From Podospora comata (Eukaryota; Ascomycota; Sordariomycetes; Sordariales; Podosporaceae), in the NCBI GenBank assembly GCA_017354895.1, contig CP071494.1:186001-250000 (forward strand): a stretch of DNA of 64,000 bases, written 5' to 3'. The translations under genes were made by a program, and so were the position numbers. Position 1 is the first letter of the stretch, and the number at the start of each line of letters is the position of its first letter. Below the pieces are notes generated by a model. It did not search any database, had not been told where the DNA came from, and saw nothing but the letters and a program-made list of their open reading frames with translations. This document shows, one piece after another, positions 30,650-44,436 of this stretch.

Positions 30650-31525
30650 ACGTACATTATAAGCGAGCGACCACTTTTTTCACGCGACGCGTAACCTCAC
30701 CTTCAAAACCTTATTTTCTCAACAATCGAAAATTATATCTACTTCAAAGGAAGCCTATATAATTTTAGTCCTTAAAGCTCTTCAAAATAATTAAAATCTA
30801 AGTATATCAGCTGCAGCTAGGATATATAACGTCGATGGCAGTACACTTAGACACCGACGCGCTGGCCGGCCTGCATAACGCGATACTACGCCCAAATCGA
30901 AGAAACTTATTTAATCCGAAGAGAATACTATTATTTAATACATTATTAAGCTATATACTCAAGCCTTTCCATTAAAATTACGTGGTGGAAAAGATATAGT
31001 TAATTAATTACTACGCGTACGCGACGCGCTTTTTATTAGTAAACTTTAGATATATAATTTCGTTAAATGTTAGCGATAACCTTATACGCGTTTTATACGT
31101 AAATACGATTATTAGAGGGCTAAATATAAGGATCTAAAAGCTATTACTAAGTAATTTACGCTTGTACGGAATATTAAAGTTAAATATAGTATTATACATA
31201 ACGATATTTACAACTTTAATGAGACTAAGTTTATAATGGATATTATTTTTACATATATAGTAATTATAATTTTCGACTGCTTTAGTAAAGTAAAACTAGC
31301 TTAGTTTAATAACTATAAATAAATAATAGTAATTTAAGAAATTAATACCTTTAACTAAACTATTTTTTCTTTTATTATTTAAGCGTATAGTATTGCTTTA
31401 ATAATTAATATACAGAATATAATTTATTATTTATCGAGTATATTATAACTACCGAAAATATTTAAATTATTAATCTAGTATGCCTAAATTAAATTAAGTA
31501 CTTGAATTATTATATAACGTTTTGT
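30650..31525 (+). mobile_element. Fot1/pogo-like element, copy B (5' fragment)
   Basis: Starts with the inverted-repeat sequence ACGTACATTATAAGCGAGCG after TA (30648-30649) and runs collinear with copy A (for example GACGCGCTGGCCGGCCTGCA near 30856 and ACGCGACGCGCTTTTTATTA near 31018). It ends abruptly at the start of the gypsy LTR at 31526, which corresponds to about position 8170 of copy A. The transposase start codon is mutated. The missing 3' half does not resume at 42173 on the other side of the retrotransposon pair. Confidence 0.82.
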
Positions 31526-32047
31526 TGTGACGAACCCCTATCCACAACCTCTGAAAGGGATACTGGTTGAAGGCACTTCTGAACAATCCTGGTTTGGTAC
31601 AGCTAAACAGTATATAACAATAGCTTATCTTGATTATAATAGTCTAGATACTAACGATTATAACTTGTATTATATACTGCGGAACTGTCTATCTACACCA
31701 GCCAGTTTCTCTGTATATATAGACCTATTGCTAAGCTTAGTACTGTCTTGGATCGATACTATCCCTTTTAGGTTTAACTCTTCTAAATCGATCCTCGATC
31801 CGAATAATTTTATTTTAATTAATCCTTACTCTTATACTAATAATTAGTCCGTAATACGACCGCGCTCCACTAAGTATCAAATCATAATACAACGCTTTCC
31901 GTCGGCCTAGCCTACTCTTTTACGTTTACTAACACTTATAAATTCTCCACTTTTTCCCCTATTTATTATACTTTATTATATTCAACTGCGTAAATAAAGC
32001 GTAACCCGGTATTAAACCATCGTACTCGAAAATAACGGATCGTAACA
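31526..32047 (-). repeat. probable 3' LTR of gypsy copy 1
   Basis: On the minus strand it begins TGTTACGA at 32047 and ends TCGTCACA at 31526, a near-palindromic LTR border. Its 3' 100 bases match the end of copy 2 (42070-42172) and the LTR at 58520-58627. This LTR is much less AT-biased than its surroundings. The inner border is inferred from the TG...CA rule only. Confidence 0.55.
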
Positions 32048-34699
32048 AGCTATTTACTATAGTCCTACAGTTTTTCATTATTATAAAGCGCACTTATTCC
32101 TTCTATAAAAAATATAGTTTCTCCTATAAAATTTCCCCTTCCATTTCTAGGTATTACGCTTCCTATATTTAGTATAATTAATCTCTTTACGACGTTCGTA
32201 GATTATCCGTTTAATAGTTCCGTAAAGTTATCTTTTAATATAACTAAATAGAGACTAAAATAGTAAAAGTTAAGTCTTAACGCACGACCCTAAATTAGAA
32301 GATTAATCGCCTATACCTATAGAAACGAATATAGTTCGAGCGAATAACTACGGCCGTCTCTCGTAACCTCGATAGTATTAAGGAACTAGAGCGTATTAAA
32401 TAGGAGGAAGCTACGCTAACCGTATAGTCTACCTCTTTAGCTAAAGACGCTCCTCCTCCGGTTCTTATTTCTTCGAGACTATCCCGTAAAAGAGTCCTCC
32501 GCCACCGTTCTTTCCGACTTCTCCTGCCTAGATCCTTCCTTAGGTTTCGATTAGTTACTTAACCTTTCTTAAAATCTGGGTATAGCCGGTTCTTCCTTCC
32601 TTACTATACCGGATATTACCGGTAACGCGCTTTTTACTTCCTAAAGTAGTTAAAACGCGTAATATTAGTTAGGCCTAAATTCCTTCGTACCTATTAACCT
32701 TATAGTATAGCATATAATACGTTAATAATTATATCGAAGGTATAGGTTCCATTTTTATTTAAGTTCCTTTATATTTATATTATAAAAATCTTTTATAGCT
32801 CGGATATAATTCTTTTTATTTATTTAGGTTTTAGCCGGTTTAGGTATTACCGGTAAACCTTTTTTTATTTATTTAAGTAATTAAGATTTATTTTTAATTT
32901 CTACGAATTATTTATAGCCGGATATCCTAATTAATTAGTTGAATACTTTGATTAACCTTTATTAAACTATAAATTTAATATTTTTTTACTTTATACTTCT
33001 TTTTTCTTTTTTTACTACTTCCTATATATTAGATTTACTTACCGGTAGTATAGTATTAAATAACTTTATTTTAAATATTATTTCCGATATTTTCTTTTTA
33101 ACCTTGAATAAACTTACTTTCCTATAGTCTAGTTTCTTACTAGGTCTTTTAATACGTAAATTACATATAAAAATATTATATTTTCCTTTTTAAAGTAAGG
33201 TCCTTCGAGCTTTTTAATATTATAATATTTTTATATCCTTTTCTTTACGAACTTTAATTTTTACTTAAGTTTACTATAAAATATATATATTTTACTTACT
33301 TTAACTCTAGCCTTAATTCTTTTTACGTTTAGTCTTTATTTTAGGTCTACCTTATAGTTAAAATTTATAAAGAACGGTATAACTTTAATTATTTCCGTTA
33401 CCGATATATTATATACTAACTATACTATAAACAGTAGTTTAACTTAACCGTTTTATTTAAAACCAATACAATTTTGTAAATATTATTTTATAATATAATT
33501 AAATCGTTTTGTTTAACCGTTTACTTAAAGGTAGTAAGCCGAAAACGCTTTACTTACTACCCCTAGCCTCGTAATTAACGCTCTTCAAAACTTCGATACA
33601 AATTTAATATTATAGTTTGTAATACACTTTTTTAATTATATATATATTACTAAAATGTACCGTAATATTGTATTTACTAATCACTTTACCCACTAAATCT
33701 CTTTATAAAGTAAAAGGTATACTTATTTCGTAAATCTATTAATTACCGTTAACATATTATTATACTTAACGGCGGTTATTTTATCTTTTAATTTTAGTAA
33801 TCTTATAAAAGTCTATCATAATTAAACTCTATGATTATTCCGCTATTAATAGTAGCATTAAAAATTGAAAAAGTTTATATTTCGTAACCCTTATTCTATT
33901 TTACGTATAATATAATTAAATAACTTCCTTAACGTTATCTTTAATCCTTAATTAATTAAAATATTATTTAATTTTTTTATAATTTTTACAATACCTACAT
34001 ATCTTCTGAGCTTCGATACATAAATCTCTATTATTAATGCTATTTTATTATTTCGCTTTACGTACGCTCGATTCATATATTATAATTTTCTTTTTTTCTT
34101 TTTAAATACCTTGTAACTCTAACTTTTCCTGTTGGTATTACTTAATAATATTGTTGCCTAATTCCGTTTAATACTTATTAAACGTAATTTATTTACGACA
34201 TAATATAAAATACTTTATTTATAATTAAAGTAAATATTTAAAGATATCTTTCAGCGTTTCCTTGAATAATAATAATAATTCTTTAGGTATATCTTTATAG
34301 TAATTAGTCCACCGGCTAAAGATATTTACTTTAACGTTCTTCGAACCCTGTTTATAGTTAATTAAAAATTAAATTCCAATTTTTTTAATTATTACCTTTA
34401 CTGTACGTTAAAGACCTTTGTAATAATGAAGCATCGTAGGTTCTTATAATCCGCATAAACCTTTATTTCGTAATTAATATTATTAAAATATAACCTTTAC
34501 TCTTTAAACATTTCGATACTAGTAAGTCATTTTTATTATAGATTAGGTAATTTTAATATACCTTTTATTATTTTCGAAAAGAAAGTTATTAGGTATAGCT
34601 TTCCGTTATTATTTTTCTATGCTAATTATCTACCGATCGTATAGTTTAATATATTAACTTCGACCTTAAAAAGTCGATTAGAGTTTAATAATTTAAGTA

Positions 34700-35460
34700 C
34701 CGGGTCCTTTAAAGTAGCCTTTTTTAGTTCTTAGAAGGCCCGCTCTTTTACCTGCCCCTACTAAAACTTTACGTTTTTCTTAATTCAATAATTAAATAGC
34801 TGCGTAATATTTACTTACCCGTAAACAAATATCTTATAAAAGTTCATAAATTTTAAGAATTCTTAAATATATATTTTATAATTATAGTATAAGTTAGTCC
34901 TTAATTACTAAACTATTCCTAAGTTTTATACGGACCTTACTTAATAATATTAAATATTTTAAATATATTATTGGTAAATATAAAGCTCGCTTTTTTATTA
35001 ATTAAAAGTCCGGCTCCGCAATATATATTAAATATCTTTTGTATCTATTACTTATATTCCTCTAAAGTATATAAGTAAATAAGAATATTATTAAAATAAT
35101 ATATGACTATTTTATTAAAGTATTTTTATATTATATAAATAACGAAAGATTAAAATATTATAAGTATATCAATTAACTTAAATAGTATTATAAAATATTA
35201 ATTGCTACTCGTTTCTTTCCTTAATTCATATATAAATATACCCGATAGAAATATTTAAGCGTGTAAAGTATCGCGCCCTAACTAATTAACTCTATAACCG
35301 AAATATTAATAATAATTTATACATAGTTATAAATTACTATCCTTCTTCCGTACGAAAAATATAAAGTATTTTACTAGCAATACATACTTTTTAATATTTT
35401 ATTCTTTAAACTTTTATGTAAATACTTCCGTAATTCTTTATTTTATTTATCGTTAATATA
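34700..35460 (-). pseudogene. reverse transcriptase remnant, gypsy copy 1
   Basis: The minus strand aligns by eye with the RT region of the copy at 58168-64000, including the blocks CGTACG...GATAGTAATTTATAACTATG and AAGCCGGACTTT-like CGGAGCCGGACTTTT. All frames are interrupted by stops. Confidence 0.65.
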
Positions 35461-38400
35461 ATAAACCTTAAATAATCGTAACTTAATGCTTTCTTTTACT
35501 TTAATTTCATAGTTCTATAGCCCTCGCTTTAAAAGTCCCTTTAAATACTTTACTATAAAGGCTAGGTATCCTTAATATTTTACTAATACCATTTTTTCTT
35601 ACTTTTTCTACGTTATTATAATAAATATATTCATTAACCTCCGATATTTCTATCAACGTTATTACCCCACTTCTTTTATTTTACTATCTATATTAATAAA
35701 GCATATTATTACTTTTTAGGCTCCTTACGGTAATACGGTAGAGTGTACTTATCCTATACTTTACTTTATACGTACTCTTAATCTCCTATCGTTAATTAAA
35801 TACTTTTAAAGCTATCTTCATCGTAGATAGCTACTATCCCTCTAATTAATATCTTAATTATAGTTTTTATATAATAGTTACCTTAGGAATATATCCTTTG
35901 AGGGTTGTATATTTATAATATCGAAAATAAATAAAGTTATCTTTTCTTGGACCATAATATTGAAAAATAATATTTTTTATAAACCTTTTACGTTAGAAAT
36001 AATCTTGATATAATAATTTATTTATTTTTTCTTTTATAGTATTTTAGCTTAATATACGAACTATAGCGAAATTAAGCTCGTCTCCGTACTTCCGTTTACT
36101 AATACTATCGCCTAAATATTCTTTTTAGTGCGCTATAACCTAAAGGCATTTATTTTTTACTTCTTCTTTATACGGTAGTAACTTTATTAACGAATACCGG
36201 ATTGTTATCCTATACCTTTACTTTACATTAATACTTACGAAAATACCGTTCGTAGTCCGTGAAAGGTTATTAGCCTCCGCGAAGGGCCGCGAATTATCTC
36301 TTAAACGGTTATATCGTTTAAAAGTATTTTTTACTCCAGGTTGTTTAGTAATATAAAGTCTTTTAACTATAACCCGCCTAACTTCCTCTTATCTTCTGTC
36401 TTTTTTTTTTTTTAAATAATCTTTTATATTTATATTTAATAATAGGTCTTATATTTAATCTTTTAACCTGGTTTTAGAAATATATTATATAGTTTATGCT
36501 TAAGTACTACCCTAATACTATTTTTCTCTAAAATACTATACTATTATTTATATTTCTACCGTCTGTATACTCGAGGTAGTATTTTATATATTTTGTAGTA
36601 AATTATATCATTTACTGGTTATCCTTTAGTTTAACTGGATTTTAAACTTTATATAAAATTTAATCGTTTAGTTCCTCCTAAGCTCTCTTCAATTTTACTA
36701 TAGAAAAAGGAGATTATAGTAATTAGTATATTAAGGGGACCGAGGGTTATAGAAGTCGTAACTATTAGGTATTAGTAAAGTAAAGCGGTGAGCTACGAGG
36801 AAAATTTTAAATAATATACTAAATAAGAGGAAATAGAGTTCCAGGAGCTACGGAAAGTAGTGGAAAGGCTAAAAGCGGAGTATGAAGAAAGAAATCTTTA
36901 AATATAAATACTATAGAATTAAGCAGTACGAGTTATTATAAATATCGCTATGGAAATCGCTAAAAATAATAATCTTATATAATAGGAAGGACCTATTGAA
37001 TAAACGATATTAAAAAGTAACATAGTAAATATAAAGTTATTCTTTTAATAAAAATATTATAACTTATAAAGCTTATATATAAAAATTAGGAAAAGTATTA
37101 AATAAGTAAAAAGGTTATTAATATCAAAATCGCAAAGTTATTAAAAAATATGTTTTTTTTTTCTAGTATATACCCTAAAGAGAAATATATACAATTTTAT
37201 CTTAAGTATCCGGAATGCCGGAAAGTACTTTAGTTCTAATAATATATTATATATAAATATATAAAGTACTATTAAAGTAAGTCGCTATATAGTCATTGAC
37301 CGGTCCGTAAAGTAGGTTAAAAATTAAAGTATGAATAATTAGACGAACTATATTTGAATAGGAAAAGACCATTAAGAAATTTAATAACTATTTTTTATAA
37401 AAGGTATAGGACCTAGTTAAACTAAAGGATAATCTTGAGGTGATATGCTTCGTTTTAAAGTATTTAAAATACTACTTTAAATATAGGGACGGTAGGAATA
37501 TAAATAATAATGTAACTTTCTTTAAAAATGATTTAGTATTGGAATAGTACTTAAGCAAAAACAATATACTATATTTTTAAACAAAGGTTAAGTAATACTA
37601 TTAAGTAAGGGAGTCTTAAAAAATAATTAAATAATGGAACTACTATCGGATATAAACATAAAAAATACTAAAGAATTTAAAAACGGAAAAAAAGAAAAGG
37701 TTAAGGATATTAAAAAACTTTATAATGTTAAATAATCCGAAGTAAAAAACGTTTCTGAACAATATAACCATTTAAGAAACTACTCGCGCCCTTTCGCGGG
37801 GCCGGCAATCTTTAACGGAATACGAATAGTATTATCGGAAATATCGGTATCAAGTAAAAGTATAGGATAACGACCGGATATTTATTAGCAAAGTTATTGC
37901 TAGATCAAGAGAAAATAAAAAAAATAAACCGCTCTAGGTTATAATATAATAAAAGGATATCTAAACGGTAATATTAATACATAGAAGTATAGAAATAAAC
38001 CAAAATTCATTATAGGTTATATATTAAACTGAAGTACTATAAAAGACCCAGAAAAGAATATATTAGTGCAAAAAAAAGAATATATTATTGCATAGGGGCC
38101 ATTTCCGACGTAAAAAGTTTAAAGAAAAAATCAATTTAATTACACTTAATACTGTAAATATTAAACCCTTGAAAGTTATAATTCTAAAGTAAATATAGTA
38201 TTAAGACTATAACCTAGATCTTAATTAGAGGAATAGTAACTATTTAAAATAAACAGACTTTAAAAAGTGTTTAACTAACGGTAAGAGATTAAGAATATAT
38301 ATAAAATGAAGTATAGGCTAAGTAATATTTATGGTACTACCCTAAAGAACCTGAAAAAGTAATCAAATACTCTATCGATATGAACTGTAAGATTAAAGAA

Positions 38401-38689
38401 GTAAAGTCAACGACAATAAAAACAATACTCGAGATTGATAAATATATTTACTATAATATTATAAAGAATAGTAAAAGAAAGTCGTTACCAGTGGAATATC
38501 AAGGATATTTAGCTTTTATGGTTAAATATTCTGGGGACTTTTAGAACGAGGACCGTAGGACTATAAAATAAAATTTTTCCAAAGAAAAGCTAAACTATTA
38601 CTATTTCAGATATATTATACTAACGATAAGTAGAGTGAAGAGTTACGGAAATATTTGCCGAAAATATCAAAAGGGGGTGTATTAGAGAA

Positions 38690-39170
38690 TTTATATCGCT
38701 AGTAAAATACCCCGTATTCTTCGTACTAAAAAAAACGGTAGTTTACGACTATATATCGAGAACCGTTAATTAAATAAAGAAACGGAAAAAATAAATACCC
38801 GCTACTATTCATATAGAGGTTACTGATGTAACTAGTTAAAGTATAATATTTTATACGTTTAAATATACTTAATAAATACGTTTATATATAGATTAAGGAA
38901 AAAAAGTGAATGGAAAATAACGTTTCGTATATTTTACAGTTATTTGGAATGTTTGATAGTACCATTCGGGTTAATTAATATACTCGTAACGTTTTAATCT
39001 CTTATTAACTGTACGCTCTGGATATAGCTTAATAAAATACTAATATTTTATTTTAATAACGTTATTATTTGTCTATATACTTTAAAAAATGTAAGCGATA
39101 CGTACAAGGAATACTTAACGTGTTATATAAAACCGGACTTTTAATTAATAAAGAAAAGAGTAAGTTCTAT
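38690..39170 (+). pseudogene. reverse transcriptase remnant, gypsy copy 2
   Basis: Translated through stops it reads F-V-L-K-K-(N/D)-G-S-L-R-L, I-E/D-N/Y-R-x-L-N, a K-Y-P-like segment, then E-W-K-I-T-F-R and L-I-V-P-F-G-L-I-N. These are the RT motifs of Ty3/gypsy elements. Stops occur throughout. Confidence 0.78.
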
Positions 39171-40379
39171 TCATAACACAAATCTTTAGGGTATTTATTT
39201 TTATTAGGAAAGATTTATACAGAATTAAGAAAAATAATTATAATCAAGGATTAACCTATACCATAATATCAATATACGTTAAGGAATTTTTATGGTTTAT
39301 AAATTTTTATCGGATGTTTATTTGAAGACAGACGGGGATTATGCGGCGATTTAACTTTTTAATTAGGAAACACGTAAAGCTCTATTAGGGGTAGGAAGAG
39401 AAGTAAGTTTTTAGAGATTAAAGAAGATTGTTGTAAAGAATCGAGTATTTAAAATTTTAAACCTTAGTCAAATATTTAAAGTCAAGTATAATATATTAAA
39501 CTATATAATGAGAAAATAATTAGATTAGCAAAACGATAATAGAACTCAATATCCGGTAACTTTCATTTTGGAAAATTTAAAAAGAATATAGTAGAACTAC
39601 TAACTTTATAACAAAGGGCTAGTCGCTATTATCGAAACGTTTGAATAAAGGTTATATTTGAACAATAGTAATTATAACGCATAGGTCAAGATAAATAATA
39701 AAATCTATAATACTCTATAATTATAAATGTCTTTAGCGCATAGCAAATGTAATAGTTAACAGAATTTTCGGAGTTCAATTTTTAAATTATTAACAGAAAG
39801 AGTTTGGAGAACACTAAACTAAATGTATTTAGCTGGTAAATTGAATATTTCAAAATATATTTAGGGAAATTCTGCTAATATTTTTTAAAAAAACGATCGA
39901 AAGTACTTTAAATATTTATTTAATTTCAAGTAAAATATTATGGAGTATATTATAAATAAACTAACTTTAATTAATTTTGAGAAAAGATCAGTAACGATAG
40001 TATAAAGTAATATTAGCAAAGATATTACAGTTATCAGGTAGTTAAAAGGATAGTTAGGGAAACTTATAGTCCAAAAGTCGAACGTATATAAAACAAAATA
40101 ATAGATTAATATTAATAATAGAAATTTATAGGTGGAAGTTAGAAGGATATATAAGTATTGTAAAGATTATAGAAAAAGATAAATTGATACTTTCATTAAC
40201 TAAGGATTAACGACAACGTTAAAAAGCCTATTTAGTTATACTATACGTATAGACAAGGAAAAAAAGATTATAAGGTATAACCTTTATAGATTTTCAAAAC
40301 TGTTACTAATAGTAGAACAATTATAAAACTTAATTATTGTACATTTTACTATAAAACTATTAAATTATAAAGATATTAT

Positions 40380-40900
40380 ACCCGGCGTTAAATATAATAG
40401 TATTTTGATAATAATCGATAAGCTTATAAAGTAAGCATACTTTTTAACTTCATAAAGAGGCCTGATCGGTAAAGTAATCCGTAAATATAGTATTACGGTA
40501 TAATATAGTAATATATTTCTAGTTAAAAGTTTTTATCGCGGACCGCGATATTAAAATCGTATCGAAGTTTTAAAAATATTTATAACGAGGCTAAGGGTAG
40601 AAAATAAAGCGCTTTCGGCCTACTTATCTTAAAAATCAATTAAACAAAACAGTTTGAATTAATTATATAATAGTTTTCATGGAATTATATTTATTTCGCG
40701 TAAAGGAATTAATTTACATTATTATTTATACTATCATTAATTTATAATATATTATGAATAGAAACATTAAAGTTATATTTCTTTCGTAAACTTCGGATAT
40801 AAACTAAACCTATTATAGGGACTCAGTGTTAAAAGACCTAAGGCTAGGGTTAAAGTAAATAAATCATGTGTGCTCTACGGTAAGTTTAAAAAAACACTAA
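40380..40900 (+). pseudogene. integrase remnant, gypsy copy 2
   Basis: The plus strand reads Y-N-S-I-L-I-I-I-D-K-L at 40398-40435, matching the Y-D-S-I-x-V-V-V-D-x-L-T motif at the start of the gypsy integrase core. A degraded S-x-R/D-R-x-x-x-F-like stretch follows. Stops are frequent. Confidence 0.65.
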
Positions 40901-41381
40901 AGTATATAGTGGAAAAAATATAAAAATACTATAATTCTAAAAAGCTCGAGGGACCACGCCCTAAAGGGACAATAAATATTTCTTTACGTAATTTATAGGA
41001 GAGTAGGTCTTTGTAAGGTTGATAAAAAGATATTAAAGACCGTATTCGAACTTGAACTATTTAATACAATACGTCTAAGATTATATACTTTTTATTTCTG
41101 ACTTTTAGAACCCGCACTACTAGTAAATAAAGCTAATACGTAGGAAATAACAGAAAAAAGAAAAAAATCATAATACAAAAGAAATATTAGGTTTATAGTT
41201 GAATAAAAATTATTTAAAATATTTAATCCTAAATACTTTATAGGAGTTAAAAATAAATTTTAATTACGTAGATAGATTTAAAACTTTCCGTTAATAATAG
41301 TTAAATTCAATAAAACCTAAATAAATTTATAATAGTATTCTAGGTTATAAAAGGATTTTTATGAACCTAGAATATAAAAAA

Positions 41382-41447
41382 CCTCGATAGGAATTGAACT
41401 TGCGCTTTTAATGTAATGGTTAATGTATTACGTACTATACTACGAGG
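41382..41447 (-). ncRNA. tRNA-like sequence 1 in the gypsy 3' region
   Basis: On the minus strand: CCTCG start, an A-box-like TAGTATAGT, an anticodon-like arm with loop TTAAAAG, a B-box-like AGTTCAATTCC, and a CGAGG end that pairs with the start, followed directly by T6. Size (66 nt) and order fit a tRNA-derived unit. If RIP changed G to A in the loop the anticodon would be GAA, otherwise AAA. It is probably not a working tRNA. Confidence 0.5.
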
Positions 41448-41592
41448 TTAATAGGAAGGCAGGAATGTAGGCCTAACTAATACTATACGCCTTAACTACC
41501 GTAAGAAAAGGTCGAAGACGTACTACCGGCTGGGTAATTAAAAAAATAAGTATCTAAGTTTACGGACGGTATCTATAAACTTAGATATAGAA

Positions 41593-41658
41593 CCTCGATA
41601 GAAATCAAACCTACGCTTTTAACGTAGTAACTAACGTACTATATATTATACTACAAAG
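41593..41658 (-). ncRNA. tRNA-like sequence 2 in the gypsy 3' region
   Basis: A second unit about 210 bases from the first, same strand and length. It keeps a five-pair anticodon stem (CTACG/CGTAG) around loop TTAAAAG and a B-box-like GGTTTGATT, and ends in CGAGG. Its 5' end is mutated (CTTTG). A degraded relative is visible in the left arm near 32696-32750. Confidence 0.45.
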
Positions 41659-42172
41659 TTAAAAATATAAAAGAATCTAAATATACTTAATATTACGTAC
41701 CTCGGTTACTTTAGGTAGTAAAAGGCGCGTTACCGGCGGTACTCTACGAAATCAAAAAGGAAGGACCGTCTATATTAAGACCGAAGGAAAGGTCGGAAAA
41801 TCAGTTAAGGTCTAAAGAAGGGTCCGGGACGTAAGGAGACTACAAGACGGTATTTTGGGCGGCGTTCGGCCGCGTAGGAATACCCGATAAAAGGTTAAGT
41901 AACGCAGTAGTTACGGACTACGCTACCTGAATATCTTTCTCCTAAATACCTCGCGCGAAAAAATCCTTTTCGTGAATGAAAAGGAAATCACGTATTTATT
42001 GTACTTGAATAAATTTAATGATTAATTATAGAAGTTATCATGGTAGTATCTTGGCTGTTATAATTGAAATAAGCTATTTAGTATACACTGTTTAGCTGTA
42101 CCGAACTAGGATTGTTCAGAAGTGCCTTCAACTACTATCCCTTTTGGAGGTTGTGGATAGGGGTTTATTACA

Positions 42173-44436
42173 TCATTTTAGACTCAATAAAGATGTATTT
42201 CGGTATTCTTTCCTTTATTGATGGCTTCAATATATATTCCGTTCTCCTTAAACACCGCTAGTGACTCATCGTACAATAAAAGAAATTATTTTTGCAACAA
42301 TACTTTTGAAAACTTATTTATAATAGTTTTTAGCAAAAACTATTCTTTTGTTTCTATATAATATAGTATTATTGGAATTATAATCCATTAAATCTTAGCA
42401 TGACTATTAATGAATTTCAAATTTCAAACTAACTGTATTGCTAATTCTTTTGTATGAATATTTTATTTGATAAATATAATGCTTAAACAACTAATATAAA
42501 GAAATCGTATTATTTATCAGGAAGAAATTAGTTTCATTTCATGTTTTAATTACTTTATAATACTTACAAAAGAAATAAAGAAATATAATAAGAATTATTG
42601 AGCGAATTATAAGGCCTTTACTTTTTTTAAATGAAGTATTCATTAACATGTGTCTAACATAATGATAATACATAAAGTGAAAATGATAATAAAATACTTT
42701 CTTAATTTCATTTATATACTTATATATAATAAATATTTATTCGGAAATCATTCCAATATTTTTTTCATCTTTTTATAAAATAAATCAAGTACTTTAGAAT
42801 TGTATAAATTCTTGTTACTACATACTAATTGTACTTATAAGGACCAACCAATTAAAATCGGAAAAAATGAAAGCCCTCTCTATAGAGTCATGACTTTCAA
42901 AGTTATAAGTCTATTTATATACCAGCTTTTTAAATATTTTGAATAACCTTGAACTTCAAACTACTAATACTTTTCGCTACTGTTTTCATTATTTTAAAAT
43001 CTTTCTTCAGTATTTTTATGCAAAGTAATAGTCCTTATATTTTGTTAAAGTCCCCTGTAAGCATGTAGTGACTCCGTTTAATTATATGAACCCTAACTCA
43101 TTACTTATAGTTAAAATATTAAATCTTTTTCAATTACTTGATCTTTTTTAATTTTATTTTTGTTTTAAGAGAAATTTATTTTACCTATAAAATAAACCTT
43201 AGTACTTCAAACGTAAATATATTCAATTCATTCCTGATAACTAAAATTCTATTGATGATATTAAAAAATATCAAAATAAGAACTTAAATGATTAAAAATT
43301 ATTTATTAGTTTTTGGTGAAAGCTTTCTAATGTAAAGGAAATATAAAATAATTACTTCATGTATACGAAATAGTTAGTTCAATAAGCTGCTGTATTTGTT
43401 GAATATTAAACCAAAAACTTATTATGTTTTAGTACTTTTTGATAAATAAAAATAGATTTGTTTGCTAAAAGAACGCTGGGTTTATTTACACCTTTATGAG
43501 CCGTTCTTTCTCAGGTTTAGGATTTTTACATAATATAATAAATATAGATATTATTAAAATATTTTAAACTACATTTTTGGAGCACTTTATGAGCTTTTTT
43601 TCAAAGATTTTACATTCAAGTTATTACTTGAAAATTATTAAAAAAACAGTTAAGACATTTTTGAATGAAAAATATTTACTTGATATTTACTTATAATTAG
43701 TTTGCTAAGAGGAAAAAAGTGTAGTTTTTCAATTATATAGATCAGTTATTGCTTATACCACAATAACAATATATATACACCTTGATGTAGCATCCAACAT
43801 CCTAAAATTTAATTTTGTAGTAAATAGTAAGCTTTATCAAATGCTTCATAAACAGTAGTACTATTTCGGTATCGTTTCGATGTATAGTGATTTAATCAAC
43901 TAATGCTTATAAATAGAAGGCCAGCTTTGTGAGGCGGATTCTTGGGGCTATAAATACACCTATATATTACCTTTTAAAATAAATTTGATAAACCTTAATC
44001 TTGAACTGATTATATTTTTCTTTTTGATTCATATTTTGTTTTAATGTTTTTCTAATATCTTTCTCTGTTATTATTCATTATCCGGAAAAGTTCCTTCTAT
44101 ACTGAATTAAATTACGTTAAAACTAGCTTTATCTTAGTTTCATAATAATGTCTTGTATTTTATTCTCATAAAATATAGTGTGATGTATAATTATTGATTT
44201 TCTAATTTCATTTTATTTTAAAAACATTTATTAGCTTTAAAGTAAAGTTGAATGACGTAAATACAATTACATTTCATCTATATCTCAATACTCATATTTA
44301 TTAATAACATTAAAGTTATAATCTAAGCAAATAAGATATAGAGACTGATTTATTCTTTTGATAATCAAGACTTTTGAATATAAAGGGGAGAAAGGCTTAT
44401 TATTAAATATTCTTGTAATATTTATTTAATCAGTTG
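42173..44436. other. AT-rich sequence without recognisable feature
   Basis: 2.3 kb between the gypsy pair and Fot1-like copy C. I see no open frame of note, no terminal repeats and no GC-richer island. Confidence 0.6.

Larger units (their letters stand above)
31526..36700 (-). mobile_element. Ty3/gypsy retrotransposon copy 1 (minus strand, 5'-truncated)
   Basis: Read on the minus strand it matches copy 2 (about 36710-42172) block by block. 36290 pairs with about 37790 (a CGCG/CCCTTTCGCGG block), 36540 with about 37530, and 32640 with about 41740. Reverse-transcriptase-related sequence lies near 34700-35460, full of stops. The outer end at 31526 (plus TGTGACGAACCCC) is the 3' end of the LTR. 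The LTR may extend to 32047, where the minus strand starts TGTTACGA. The copy stops near 36700 within the 5' internal region, without a 5' LTR. Confidence 0.8.
36710..42172 (+). mobile_element. Ty3/gypsy retrotransposon copy 2 (plus strand, 5'-truncated)
   Basis: Starts next to copy 1 in the opposite direction, without a 5' LTR; homology to copy 3 begins near 36715 (compare 59660-59820). The order is 5' internal region, reverse transcriptase near 38690-39170, integrase near 40380-40900, a 3' region with two tRNA-like units, and a GC-richer 3' part that ends at 42172 in GGGGTTTATTACA, the LTR end. All frames are broken by RIP-type stops. The left (31521-31525) and right (42173-42177) flanks show no matching target duplication. 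Confidence 0.8.

Noticed and set aside
31527-31847. 106-codon open frame near the left gypsy border
   Set aside because: It lies in the LTR of gypsy copy 1, on the opposite strand to the element, and starts at a GTG next to the LTR end; chance reading in a less mutated LTR.
31526-42172. A single large DNA transposon with long terminal inverted repeats
   Set aside because: The arms contain oppositely oriented reverse transcriptase and integrase remnants and LTR ends, so two retrotransposon copies explain it better.
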